A stretch of 64,000 nucleotides of DNA from Flavobacterium saliperosum (GTDB lineage Bacteria > Bacteroidota > Bacteroidia > Flavobacteriales > Flavobacteriaceae): contig NZ_FMTY01000002.1 in the NCBI RefSeq assembly GCF_900100625.1, positions 520,768-584,767 of the forward strand, read 5' to 3'. The translations under genes were made by a program, and so were the position numbers. The notes beneath the pieces were generated by a model. That model had not been told where the DNA came from, did no database searches, and saw nothing but the letters and a program-made list of their open reading frames with translations. Shown here piece after piece: positions 50,063-60,800 of the stretch; position 1 is the stretch's first letter; every line of letters starts with the position of its first letter.

Positions 50063-51154
50063 TTATTTATTATCATTGTCGGCAACAATGTAAGCGGATT
50101 CATATCCTTTCTTTTTAGCCTCGATCAATAATTTTTTACATTCTGAGTTACTGTCGGCACTTCCGTAGAAATATTTATAGTAACCGTTTTCAAATTTTCG
50201 GCTTATATTTTTTAAACCTTTGAAATTCGATGCTGTCGCATCTACTTTCTTTTTACTGGTAGCAATTTGAACCTTATAGGTCTTTTTACTTCCGGTTTTT
50301 TTTTCTTTTGCTATATCTTTTTCTTCAGTTGCCGGATTAGAAGCTGCATTATTCGCTGAATCAGTGACTGAAAAATAATCTTCCTTGAATTTTATAATTG
50401 ATTCGGCTATTGCTTTGGCTAATTCTTTTTTTCCTTTTTCGGAACCTAAATATTGTGCTTCGCTTTTATTCGAAATAAAACCAAGTTCAATTAAAACGCC
50501 CGGCATGTAAGTCGCATCCAAAACCCATAACGGCTGCTGATGAACCCCTTTGTTCTTTCGGTTTAGCTTATTTCCGAATTTATACTGAATCGTACTCGCA
50601 AAATCGATACTTGATTTGAGTGATTCTTCCTGTAAAATCTTCAACCCTATTAAGGTCTCCGGTTTGTTCGGATCAAAACCTTTGTAATTTTTCTTATAAT
50701 TCGCCTCCTGAAAAATCACGGAGTTCTCTGTTTTTGCTATTTCCAGGTTAGTGGAAGTACGCGACAATCCCATAACTAATGTCAACGAACCGTAAGGCTT
50801 TGATGATGTAGAGGAATTACAATGAACCGAAACAAACAAATTGGCTTTTGCTTTATTGGCTTTATCAGCTCTTTCCCGTAATTCGACAAAAACATCCGTT
50901 TTTCTGGAATACAAAATATCTATGTCTTCATTATCATTTAAAATCCGACCAATTTTCAAAACCACATCCAACGCCACATCCTTTTCCCGTAACCCGTTTT
51001 TAATAGCACCGAAATCTTTTCCTCCATGACCGGCGTCTAAAACCACCTTAAACTTCTGTTTCGACTGAGAAAGCAGAATATTAGGCAAAAACAGTGCGAA
51101 AATGAATAAATATAATCTAACTTTATCAGGCATATACAGACTAAAAAATGACAA
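50063..51154 (-). CDS. N-acetylmuramoyl-L-alanine amidase, tandem paralogue
   Basis: The 363-residue protein has the same order as the downstream amidase: signal sequence (LYLFIFALFLPNILLSQ), Amidase_3 domain (VLDAGHGGKDFGA, LREKDVALD, VSVHCNSST, VLIELGFISN) and a SPOR-like C-terminus (YKVQIATSKKKVDA to GYESAYIVAD). All catalytic residues are kept. The likely start is Met8 (MPDKVRLYLF, 51133), because the first seven residues add nothing to the signal peptide. The pair is an old tandem duplication. Confidence 0.92.
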   Translation of the reverse strand: MSFFSLYMPDKVRLYLFIFALFLPNILLSQSKQKFKVVLDAGHGGKDFGAIKNGLREKDVALDVVLKIGRILNDNEDIDILYSRKTDVFVELRERADKANKAKANLFVSVHCNSSTSSKPYGSLTLVMGLSRTSTNLEIAKTENSVIFQEANYKKNYKGFDPNKPETLIGLKILQEESLKSSIDFASTIQYKFGNKLNRKNKGVHQQPLWVLDATYMPGVLIELGFISNKSEAQYLGSEKGKKELAKAIAESIIKFKEDYFSVTDSANNAASNPATEEKDIAKEKKTGSKKTYKVQIATSKKKVDATASNFKGLKNISRKFENGYYKYFYGSADSNSECKKLLIEAKKKGYESAYIVADNDNK

Positions 51155-51204
51155 TGGTTATAATTTTACTAAATACTTAATTTTGACAAAAAATATATGT
51201 AAGT

Positions 51205-53925
51205 TTGACCCGTCAAAAATTGAGCCACATTTTTACAAAAATAGTATTAAAAGCGTTGCATACAAACTTATTTCATATCGTTTTATTATCAATTTTCCTA
51301 ACACTTGGAAATTTTGAACTTCAAGCTCAGGAAAATCCTTCCAAAACAATTTCCGTACCTGCTGTAAAACAGAATGATAACCTAAATATCACCATTAAGG
51401 ATGTTTTGAAACCAATCGATTCCGTTAAGAACGATACCATTAAAAAAAAGAAAGCCATTCTGGAAGGAATTGTAAAACGTAAAGCGGTTGATTATGAAAA
51501 AATTGACCAAAAAAAGAAAGAACTGACCCTGTACAATCAAGCAGAACTTTATTATAAGGACATTGAACTCAAAGCAGGCATCATCGTTTTTAATTATGAA
51601 AAGGACGAAGTGTATGCCGGGCGAATCAAAGACAGTATCGGAAATTATACTCAAAATCCGGTTTTCAAACAAGGGGATAATGTTATAGAGCCCGATTCCA
51701 TACGATTTAACACCAAAACCAAAAAAGCTTTGGTTTGGAATTCGAGAACCCAACAGGGAGAATTCAGAGTAAAAGCAGAGGTAACCAAGAGAGAGAACGA
51801 CTCGGTTTATTTCATGCGGAATGCCCGATTTACCACATCTGAAAATATCGAAGATCCTGAATATTATTTTCTTGCCCGTAAAATAAAGTTTGTTCCAAAG
51901 AAAAAAGTGGTTTCCGGTTTTACAAATATGGTAATTGCCGATGTTCCCACTCCGCTGGGTCTTCCGTTTGCTTATTTCCCGATGAGTGAGAAATCAGTAT
52001 CCGGATTCATCATTCCTACATTCGGAGACACACAACAACGAGGTTACTTTCTTCAGAACGGAGGCTATTATTTTGCTTTGAGCGATTATTACGACTTATC
52101 CGTTTTAGGGGATTATTTCACCAATGGCAGTTATGCATTGCGTTTGGAAAGCAGCTATGCGCAGCGTTATAAATTCAGCGGAAGGGTTAATTTGCGTTTT
52201 GAAAACCAAATTTTCAGTGAAAGAGGTTTTCCGGATTATTCGAAATCAAGACAATATAATATTCAATGGTCTCACAGTCAGGACGCAAAAGCCAGTCCCG
52301 ATTCAAGATTTTCCGCTTCCGTGAATTTGGGGAGTAGCCAGTATTTCCGACAATCGTTTAATCAGACCAATATCGGATCGTCTTTGAATAACAATTTGAG
52401 TTCATCGATTTCCTATTCAAAAACATTCCAAACCGTACCGCAGGTGAATTTTTCATTAACGGCCACACACTCCCAAAACACCAATACGGAACAAATTGAC
52501 ATGACGCTGCCTACCTTACAGGCCAGTGTGGATCGTATTTTCCCTTTTGCACCTAAAAACGGAATCAAAAAAGGGTTCATAAAAAACATCAACTTCCAAT
52601 ATAATTTAAGAGGTGAAAACAGAATTCGAACGAGTGATTCCCTTTTCTTTAAATCGGAGATGTTTCGTGACGCCAAAAACGGATTCCAACACAGCATTCC
52701 GATAAGCACCAATTTTAAACTCTTAAAATATTTCAGTGTATCGACAAGTACCGCTTACAATGAAGTTTGGTACTTCAAAACCCTAAAAAAAGAATACAGT
52801 CCATTAACGAATAAGGTCGAAGAAATTGATAACAATGGTTTTGACACTTACAGAACCTATAATTTTGCCGCCAATATAGGAACTACCGTTTACGGTACCT
52901 TCAAATTTGGTGATGAAAAAAAGATTCAGGCAATCCGTCATGTAATGCGTCCGTCCGTTTCTTACGGTTATACGCCGAGTTTCGACCGTTATTATGAAAC
53001 CTATGCGCTTGACGCAACCGGAACAACTTATGCCGATTATACCCGTTTTGAAAATGGCATTTTCGGAGCACCCGGTAAAAATTACTCGAATAACATAGGA
53101 ATGTCGTTAAGTAATACTTTTGAAGCAAAGTTTCGTGATAAAGACGAAACCAAAACAGAGCCTAAAAAAGTAATGCTGCTAAACAACTTGAATTTTTCAA
53201 CGGGTTACAACATGGCTGCCGATTCCTTAGCCTGGTCGCCAATGCGGGTTTCGGGAGGAACACAGTTTTTTGAAAACAAACTGAATTTAAACTTCGGAGC
53301 AATATTAGATCCGTATGCCATTGACAATTCCGGCAGAAGAATCGATCAGTTCAATATTGATAATGGCGGCAGTCTGTTCCGAATGACCTCTGCCAACGTA
53401 ACCATAAACTATGCGCTTTCCAGTGCAGACGGGAAAAATAAAAACAAAACAACTGAGCAAACCACTTTAAATGGAGGTCGTGAAGATGATTTGTTTGGCC
53501 GCGGAACCGATTTAAGCGATCAGAGACAAAGTCTTTTTAATAAGGAAGAAGAAAATAAAGAAAAGGAGCCAACCGAATTTTACAGTTTAAAAATCCCGTG
53601 GGATCTTACCCTGGCCTATTCCCTGACCTATTCCAATACCAATCGTGAAAATGAAATTGTTGGAAATTCATTGATGATGTCGGGAAATGTTGATATCACT
53701 CCGCGTTGGAAGATGGGATTCTCTTCGGGTTATGATTTAGTACAAAAAGGGGTAACCTTTACCCAACTTCGTTTTGAAAGGGATTTATTGAGCTGGCGAA
53801 TGAGTTTTAACTGGGTACCAATCGGAGCGTATACCAACTGGGGCTTCTTTATCGGAATCAAATCTTCCGTATTGAGCGATATCAAATGGGAAAAACGTAA
53901 TGTTCCCGACAGACGTTTGAGATAA
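51205..53925 (+). CDS. lptD: LPS-assembly protein LptD, organic-solvent-tolerance type
   Basis: The 906-residue protein has an N-terminal signal region (FHIVLLSIFLTLGNFELQAQ), an OstA-like beta-jellyroll domain (about 85-230; ELKAGIIVFNYEKDEVYAGR, RFTTSENIEDPEYYFLARKIKFVPKKKVVSG) and a long barrel domain to the end (ending SSVLSDIKWEKRNVPDRRLR). It exports LPS to the outer leaflet with LptE. No ATG precedes the signal sequence in frame, so translation starts at TTG 51205 or a nearby TTG. It is divergent from the amidase operon with a spacer of only 50 bp to the annotated start. Confidence 0.9.
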   Translation: MTRQKLSHIFTKIVLKALHTNLFHIVLLSIFLTLGNFELQAQENPSKTISVPAVKQNDNLNITIKDVLKPIDSVKNDTIKKKKAILEGIVKRKAVDYEKIDQKKKELTLYNQAELYYKDIELKAGIIVFNYEKDEVYAGRIKDSIGNYTQNPVFKQGDNVIEPDSIRFNTKTKKALVWNSRTQQGEFRVKAEVTKRENDSVYFMRNARFTTSENIEDPEYYFLARKIKFVPKKKVVSGFTNMVIADVPTPLGLPFAYFPMSEKSVSGFIIPTFGDTQQRGYFLQNGGYYFALSDYYDLSVLGDYFTNGSYALRLESSYAQRYKFSGRVNLRFENQIFSERGFPDYSKSRQYNIQWSHSQDAKASPDSRFSASVNLGSSQYFRQSFNQTNIGSSLNNNLSSSISYSKTFQTVPQVNFSLTATHSQNTNTEQIDMTLPTLQASVDRIFPFAPKNGIKKGFIKNINFQYNLRGENRIRTSDSLFFKSEMFRDAKNGFQHSIPISTNFKLLKYFSVSTSTAYNEVWYFKTLKKEYSPLTNKVEEIDNNGFDTYRTYNFAANIGTTVYGTFKFGDEKKIQAIRHVMRPSVSYGYTPSFDRYYETYALDATGTTYADYTRFENGIFGAPGKNYSNNIGMSLSNTFEAKFRDKDETKTEPKKVMLLNNLNFSTGYNMAADSLAWSPMRVSGGTQFFENKLNLNFGAILDPYAIDNSGRRIDQFNIDNGGSLFRMTSANVTINYALSSADGKNKNKTTEQTTLNGGREDDLFGRGTDLSDQRQSLFNKEEENKEKEPTEFYSLKIPWDLTLAYSLTYSNTNRENEIVGNSLMMSGNVDITPRWKMGFSSGYDLVQKGVTFTQLRFERDLLSWRMSFNWVPIGAYTNWGFFIGIKSSVLSDIKWEKRNVPDRRLR

Positions 53926-53953
53926 TTTAAGTTATAACCTATACATAAAAAGA

Positions 53954-53982
53954 GGATGAGATTGCTTCAATCCTCGCAATGA
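53954..53982. repeat. GAGATTGC...CTCGCAATG-type dispersed repeat
   Basis: GATGAGATTGCTTCAATCCTCGCAATGATA-like sequence, with the small stem GAGGAT/ATCCTC, fills the spacer between lptD and the RidA gene and ends at its start codon. It resembles the block at 13396-13424 and matches, from memory, a repeat found in many genomes. The coding start may have been brought under its influence. Confidence 0.4.
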
Positions 53983-53986
53983 TACT

Positions 53987-54367
53987 ATGAAAAAAATAAT
54001 CTTCACCGAAAAAGCACCGGCTCCAATCGGGCCATATAATCAGGCTGTTTTAGTCGGAAATACTTTGTACACTTCCGGACAAATTGCCATCAATCCGGCT
54101 AACGGAGAATTGGTATTAGACAACATTGAAGTGGAAACCAAACAGGTTATGGAAAACATGAAAGCCGTTTTGGAAGCTGCAGGTATGACTTTTGAAAACG
54201 TATTTAAAACAACGATTTTCATTAGTGACATGAATGATTTCGCTAAAATCAATGCTGTTTACGGAAGTTATTTCGACGAAAAAACCGCTCCGGCACGCGA
54301 AACGGTTCAGGTGGCTTGTTTGCCGAAAAACGTGAACGTTGAAATTTCTATGATTGCATCTCTATAG
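53987..54367 (+). CDS. ridA: RidA family enamine/imine deaminase
   Basis: The 126-residue protein is a full YjgF/RidA member: KAPAPIGPYNQAVLVGNTLYTSGQI at the N-terminus, TTIFISDMNDFAKINAVY in the middle, and the C-terminal PARETVQVACLPKNVNVEI with the conserved Arg that binds the imine's carboxylate. It hydrolyses reactive 2-aminoacrylate-type intermediates. Its 3' end overlaps the convergent mgsA gene by 20 bp. Confidence 0.93.
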   Translation: MKKIIFTEKAPAPIGPYNQAVLVGNTLYTSGQIAINPANGELVLDNIEVETKQVMENMKAVLEAAGMTFENVFKTTIFISDMNDFAKINAVYGSYFDEKTAPARETVQVACLPKNVNVEISMIASL

Positions 54368-54722
54368 CTTTCAATAACAATCTTGCCGTTGCCTGATTCG
54401 TGGCCAATGGCACGTTATGAACATCACACACCCTTATGAGCATGTTAATATCGGCTTCATGAGGGTGTTTTGCTAAAGGGTCTTTGAAAAACAAAACCAA
54501 ATTGCATTTCCCTTCCGCCACACGCGAAGCAATTTGTGCATCACCTCCTAACGGACCAGAAAGCATTTTCATTACTTTAAATCCGGCATTTTCGGCTTTC
54601 CCTCCGGTAGTTCCCGTAGCAATCAAACTGATATCTTCGGCCTGTAAAAAGGCTCTGTGTTCGTTTAAAAACTGAACCATATCGGCCTTCATGGTATCGT
54701 GGGCTATTATTGCGATTTCCAT
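54348..54722 (-). CDS. mgsA: Methylglyoxal synthase
   Basis: The 124-residue protein has the MgsA pattern: IAHDTMKADMV near the N-terminus, the phosphate site TGTTGG, the catalytic SGPLGGDAQIASRVAEGK with Asp61, and FFKDPLAKHPHEADI with Asp81 and His86/His88. It converts dihydroxyacetone phosphate to methylglyoxal, a bypass of lower glycolysis used when phosphate is short. The kinase gene ends 2 bp before it. It lies next to gapA and pfkA, genes of the same carbon node. Confidence 0.94.
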   Translation of the reverse strand: MEIAIIAHDTMKADMVQFLNEHRAFLQAEDISLIATGTTGGKAENAGFKVMKMLSGPLGGDAQIASRVAEGKCNLVLFFKDPLAKHPHEADINMLIRVCDVHNVPLATNQATARLLLKAIEMQS

Positions 54723-54723
54723 A

Positions 54724-55575
54724 TTATACGGTAACTGAGTGGTAATTAATTAATCCATCGATAGGTTTTCTGAAAACATTACCGAGTTTCAATCCGTTTT
54801 TGCTTAAAACCAATTCCAATTCCTCCTTCAGATAATAGGCAATCGAACCGATAAAATGGACGGGAACTTCTTTGCAGTTTTCGAATTGTGTGATATAGAA
54901 ATCTACGAAATTCTGCATGTCGTGCAGCACAATTTTCTGGATGAATTCGTGGTCTTTATGCTGAATCAGGAACTTGGCGAATGTTGCCAGATACGCATTT
55001 GGATTTGGAACCTTGTATAAATTATGTTTGATGGCATCGGCATCCAAATCGTATTCTTTTTCGAAAACCTCCGCCAATTCTTTCGGCATTTTATTGAAAT
55101 AATAAGCGCGAATCAAATGACGTCCGAACTGGTTTCCGCTACAGTCATCCATCGCCATATACCCTAACGATTGTACTTTCTGATGCAATTCTTCGCCGTC
55201 GAAATAACTGCAATTCGAACCGGTTCCCAAAATACAAACGATGGCCTTCTCGCCTCTTGGTGTGGTTGCAAAAACCGCTGCATACGTATCTTCCTTGACT
55301 TCGATATGGGCGTTAACAAAATATTCCTGAAGAATTTCTGCCAGATGATTTTTCATTCGGTCGGTTCCGCAACCGGCTCCGTAGAAATAAATCTCTTTTA
55401 CAATAGCTGCATTTTGAGCGATGTCAAACCGGTCATTAATTCGGTTTAAAACTTCCTCTTTTGTTAAAACTTCCGGGTTCAATCCCAATGTACTTGCGGT
55501 AAACTGGATGTTTCCGTTTTCATCCAATGCAATCCAATCGGCTTTTGTGGAGCCACTGTCTACTACTAATTTCAT
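54724..55575 (-). CDS. BadF/BadG-type N-acetylglucosamine kinase-like protein
   Basis: The 283-residue protein belongs to the ASKHA sugar kinase group: phosphate-1 motif VVDSGSTKADW, GTGSNCSYFDG (phosphate-2 region) and SLGYMAMDDCSGNQFGR. It resembles eukaryotic-type GlcNAc kinases and BadF-like ATPases; GlcNAc as substrate is likely but not certain. It could feed cell-wall sugars released by the GH3 enzyme into metabolism. Its stop lies 2 bp before the mgsA start. Confidence 0.85.
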   Translation of the reverse strand: MKLVVDSGSTKADWIALDENGNIQFTASTLGLNPEVLTKEEVLNRINDRFDIAQNAAIVKEIYFYGAGCGTDRMKNHLAEILQEYFVNAHIEVKEDTYAAVFATTPRGEKAIVCILGTGSNCSYFDGEELHQKVQSLGYMAMDDCSGNQFGRHLIRAYYFNKMPKELAEVFEKEYDLDADAIKHNLYKVPNPNAYLATFAKFLIQHKDHEFIQKIVLHDMQNFVDFYITQFENCKEVPVHFIGSIAYYLKEELELVLSKNGLKLGNVFRKPIDGLINYHSVTV

Positions 55576-55587
55576 GTGTGTTGTTTA

Positions 55588-55615
55588 TAAAAAAATCCCG
55601 CTTTAAACGGGATTC
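55588..55615 (-). terminator. Terminator after gapA
   Basis: AATCCCGCTT and AAACGGGATT pair around a very short loop; on the minus strand a run of seven T follows. It separates gapA from the kinase-mgsA pair. Confidence 0.8.
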
Positions 55616-55633
55616 AGTAAATGTAATATTTTT

Positions 55634-56665
<1,032 letters not shown>

Positions 56666-56704
56666 TTAAATTTCTATCTATTTCTGTTTTTATTATTCGC
56701 TGTA

Positions 56705-57691
56705 TTATGTTGACATGATATCGGAAACGCGCAACAATTCCGCATCGATTTTTGATTTGCCTTTTACCGCCTGTTCCAATGGGGTCAGTTCGATTTTATC
56801 GGCAATCAGTCCGACCATGTAATTGGTTTTTCCTTCCAATAAGGATTCTACGGCTTTCACTCCTAAACGGGATGCCAAAACCCGGTCGAAACAAGAAGGT
56901 GAACCACCCCGCTGCATGTGACCTAACACCGACACACGCACATCATATTCCGGCATGTTTTCTTCGACATAATCACGCAATTCGAATACGTTTTTACCTA
57001 TTTTATCCCCTTCGGAAACTACTACGATACTCGATGACTTACCGGATGCTTTACTTTTTTTAAGGGATTCCAACAGACGATCCAAACCTAAATTTTCTTC
57101 CGGGATGAGGATTTCTTCTGCTCCTGCGCCAATTCCGGCATTTAAAGCGATATGGCCGGCATCACGTCCCATCACTTCCACAAAAAACAAGCGGTTGTGT
57201 GAGTTGGCCGTATCCCTGATTTTGTCAATGACTTCAACAACCGTATTTAGAGCAGTATCGTATCCCAAAGTAAACATGGTTCCGAAAATATCGTTGTCGA
57301 TGGTGCCCGGAATTCCCATTACCGGAAAACCGAATTCCTTGTTAAAAACCAATCCGCCTGTAAAGCTACCGTCGCCACCTATGATTACCAAGGCATCGAT
57401 TTCATTTTTTTTAAGGTGTTCGTAGGCTTTTTTTCTTCCTTCCGGAGTGATAAATTCCGCAGAGCGAGCCGATTTGAGTATCGTTCCGCCTTTATTCACA
57501 ATATTTTTAACGGTTCTGGGCCCCATTTCCATGATGTCACCTTCAATCATTCCTTCAAAACCTCTGTAAATTCCCATACACTCAATATTGTGATAGGCAC
57601 AGGTTCTAACAACGGAGCGTATTGCGGCATTCATACCCGGAGCATCACCGCCCGAAGTAAGTACTCCAATCTTCTTAATACTTGCTGACAT
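56705..57691 (-). CDS. pfkA: 6-phosphofructokinase, ATP-dependent
   Basis: I place the start at 57691 (MSASIKKIGVLTSGGDAPG), giving 328 residues. The signatures GVLTSGGDAPGMNAAIR, IGGDGSFTGG, the catalytic PGTIDNDI and EVMGRDAGHIAL, and the C-terminal LGHMQRGGSPSCFDR (fructose 6-phosphate/effector region) are complete. It makes fructose 1,6-bisphosphate, the committed step of glycolysis. With gapA it forms a short glycolytic operon. Confidence 0.96.
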   Translation of the reverse strand: MSASIKKIGVLTSGGDAPGMNAAIRSVVRTCAYHNIECMGIYRGFEGMIEGDIMEMGPRTVKNIVNKGGTILKSARSAEFITPEGRKKAYEHLKKNEIDALVIIGGDGSFTGGLVFNKEFGFPVMGIPGTIDNDIFGTMFTLGYDTALNTVVEVIDKIRDTANSHNRLFFVEVMGRDAGHIALNAGIGAGAEEILIPEENLGLDRLLESLKKSKASGKSSSIVVVSEGDKIGKNVFELRDYVEENMPEYDVRVSVLGHMQRGGSPSCFDRVLASRLGVKAVESLLEGKTNYMVGLIADKIELTPLEQAVKGKSKIDAELLRVSDIMST

Positions 57692-57822
57692 TACAAAATT
57701 TGTTTTTATTAAATTTAATAAATAAACACACAAAAGCCTAAAGAATATCCGATTTTTCAGTGAAAAACGAATTTCTTAATGTTGTGTTGTCGTAAAATTT
57801 AGAAGTGTTGTTGTTGGGGAAG

Positions 57823-60800
57823 TTATTCTATTTCGGGAACCTTTTGTAAGTCTTTTTTAGGTTCTTCGGCACTTTTTTTCTTCCTATTTTCGATAAAATT
57901 AATAAATTCCGGTGATAAATCCGAATCCGAATCCTGATCTACCGGATTATCTGAGGTAACTTCGGAGTCTTTTTTAGAGAATACTTTTCTCCAAAGTTCC
58001 CTAACATTATCAAAATCAACCTGATAAGACAATCCGACACCTTGCGTATATCCAATACCTTCACCAATATAATTTATATCGTTTTCTCTGTTAAACACAC
58101 GGGCTTTTAAACTTCCTTCCTTATTTAAAAGCATTTGTAACTCTACATTACCCACAATGGCAGCCTGTTCTGTTCCTCCAACCGGTACACCCAATTTTCC
58201 ATTGATGGTAATTCTCTCGTTGATTTGAGTTGACATGGTAACTCCTACTCTTTCCTGCGATTGCAACAACGGATTTCGGTCACTTTGCACGTAATTCAAG
58301 CCGACTTTGAACTTATCGTCTTCACCGGTAAATATATCGGTAAACAAACCACTGGCACGTTCAAATAAGGTTCCTGTAACGGCATTTGCACTGTTTTCAG
58401 GCGATAAAAACCCACCACCGGACAACAATGCCAGGGCTTGGGTTTGACGTACGTCTCTGTCACTCAGTTTATAATCGATTTCCGATCTCAAAACTGAACT
58501 TACCGTTGGAAAGTCGATTATAAAGTCCGGTTCCGGATTGCTCAAATTTCCGTTTACCGTAATGATTACGTCGGTTGGCACTTTTCTGTTGAAAGAGGCG
58601 TTGTCTAAAATTACTGCAGGATTGGATTCTGTTTTATAAACCGCTTCAAGGTTCAGGGCGGCATTCATCGGTTCCCCATCCCATCGAATCGTACTGTACT
58701 CTTTAACTGTAAACTTTTTATCAATTAATCCGTAGCTTTTGAAATTATATTCTCCTTCATACACCTGATAATCCCCCCACATATTGAATTTCCCAAGCGT
58801 ATTGATCTCCATACTGATGGTTCCTTCCCCGCGTCCCTTCATCCCGTGACCGGAGTTTCTGTCGAGAATAATTTCAATTTCCGCATTCTGATTGATATTG
58901 AAATCGAAATTCAATTCCAGTCCTTTGTATTTATTTTCGGCGGTCGGAATCCCTCTTTCTTTGTCTTTTTTCTCTTTTTCGGTAACAAAATGGATGTATG
59001 AATTATTTCCCAATCCCTGAGAATCACTTACCGGAATTTTAATGGACGTCCCTTTATTTGACTTGGCTTCCATATTCACAACCAAGGCATTGGTAGGACC
59101 TTTAATACTGGCTTCCCCGTCGATAAAAGCCACGCCGTAATACACTGCATCATCACTGTCTTTGGTATCTAAAGCCAACAGATTATCAGACGTGATATCC
59201 AAATCCAAACTCCAGTCGGCCAGCTTGTTGTGACGCACACTACCGTTTACATATCCAGAAGTATTATATTTTGTATCCGTAATTTTAATGTGTCTGAAAA
59301 GAAACTGATGTTCCGTGACATCGACCACAGCATTTTTTTCCATATCGTAATCGACACCCAGATACGGTACTTTCATACCGGCATCTTCGAGATACAAACG
59401 CCCGTCTATTTCCGGGTTGTTCACTGTTCCCACAATGGCGGCCTGACCTGAGGCGAATCCGCGCACGTTTGAAAAAATAGTACCCAACAGTGGTCCGAAT
59501 GCTCCGATATTGAATTTTGAAAATCGGGTTTCAAGAGATAACAAACTCTGATTATCCACAATTTCAACGTTTCCGTTAAGGTAGAAACTCTCTACATCTT
59601 CATTCTTAATGGTGGAATTCACATTAAACTTTCGGAACGAATTGTCGCCGGTTACCTGCAAATCCATGTTACCTAATTTATAACCGTTAATCTGTAGGGT
59701 ATCAATGGTTAAGGCAGAAGCCGGCTGGTATATCGCTTCATTCTGTTTCACACTGACTTTTCCGTTCAGATTACCGCCAAACGACAAATTCGTAAGCGCC
59801 GGAGTTACCTTGGCTAAATCGACATTGTCAAAAGAAAGCTGAATGTCTTTTTGGTTTTTACCCTGCAACATTCCGGATAATTCCATTTTTTGACCTTTGT
59901 GTGTCAGTGCGATTTTTTCAATGGAGAAATCCGTCAGTTTTTTATTGAAAACCACTTTATTGTCTTTGGTATCGTTTTCGTTCAGATACCACAAATAATT
60001 TTTAAAATTAACTTCCGATTTCTTGAAACCTACCACCGATTTGTTCTCTTCGTCAATTGTATGATACAAATTGAGGTTATAAAAATCCTGATTCGTGTTT
60101 CCACCTTTGAACTCTGAACGCACAAAAAGGGTATCGTTCATGGTAACGTTAATCAGACTGAAATCGGAAACCTTATAATTTTTTGTTTTGATACTGTCCA
60201 ACTCGATAAAAGCGTTGTAAAGCGGGTTTTTATTGTCGATATCGACGCGGATATTGTCAAACGTATTTTTGTATGCGACAACGTTGGGTGACGAGAAATT
60301 CATTTTAAAATTCCCTTCATCGGCATTGATTTTACCTTTTAAAACGGTGTTTTCAGCCAGGGTAATGTTCGGATTGAAAACCTCAATGATTTTATTGTAA
60401 ATCACGAAATCAAAATCCAGAAACTGACCCGGATTCAGCTTGTTTGGCGAATAATTGGCATACAAACTTCCCAAAGCATTCTCAACAATTTTCTGAACCT
60501 GATTCACTTTGAATTTTCCAACCACTTTTCCCTGAACGATATCCGGTGAATTCACCATGATGGTTCGCACACGATTGGCATCAAAAGTCGACTCTACATG
60601 AAAATCATCGAAATAGTAGGTATCCTTTATATTCTGATAAGATGCGTTGGCCACTTCGAGTCTTCCGTCGATATCGTCAAGCGTATTCCCTTTAGCCTTA
60701 AACATCAGTTCTCCCTTAAATATAGCGACGGAATCCTGTTTTCTGAAATTCAGCAAATGAAGATCAGCATAATCAATATGCGCACTGAAATCGTAATTTT

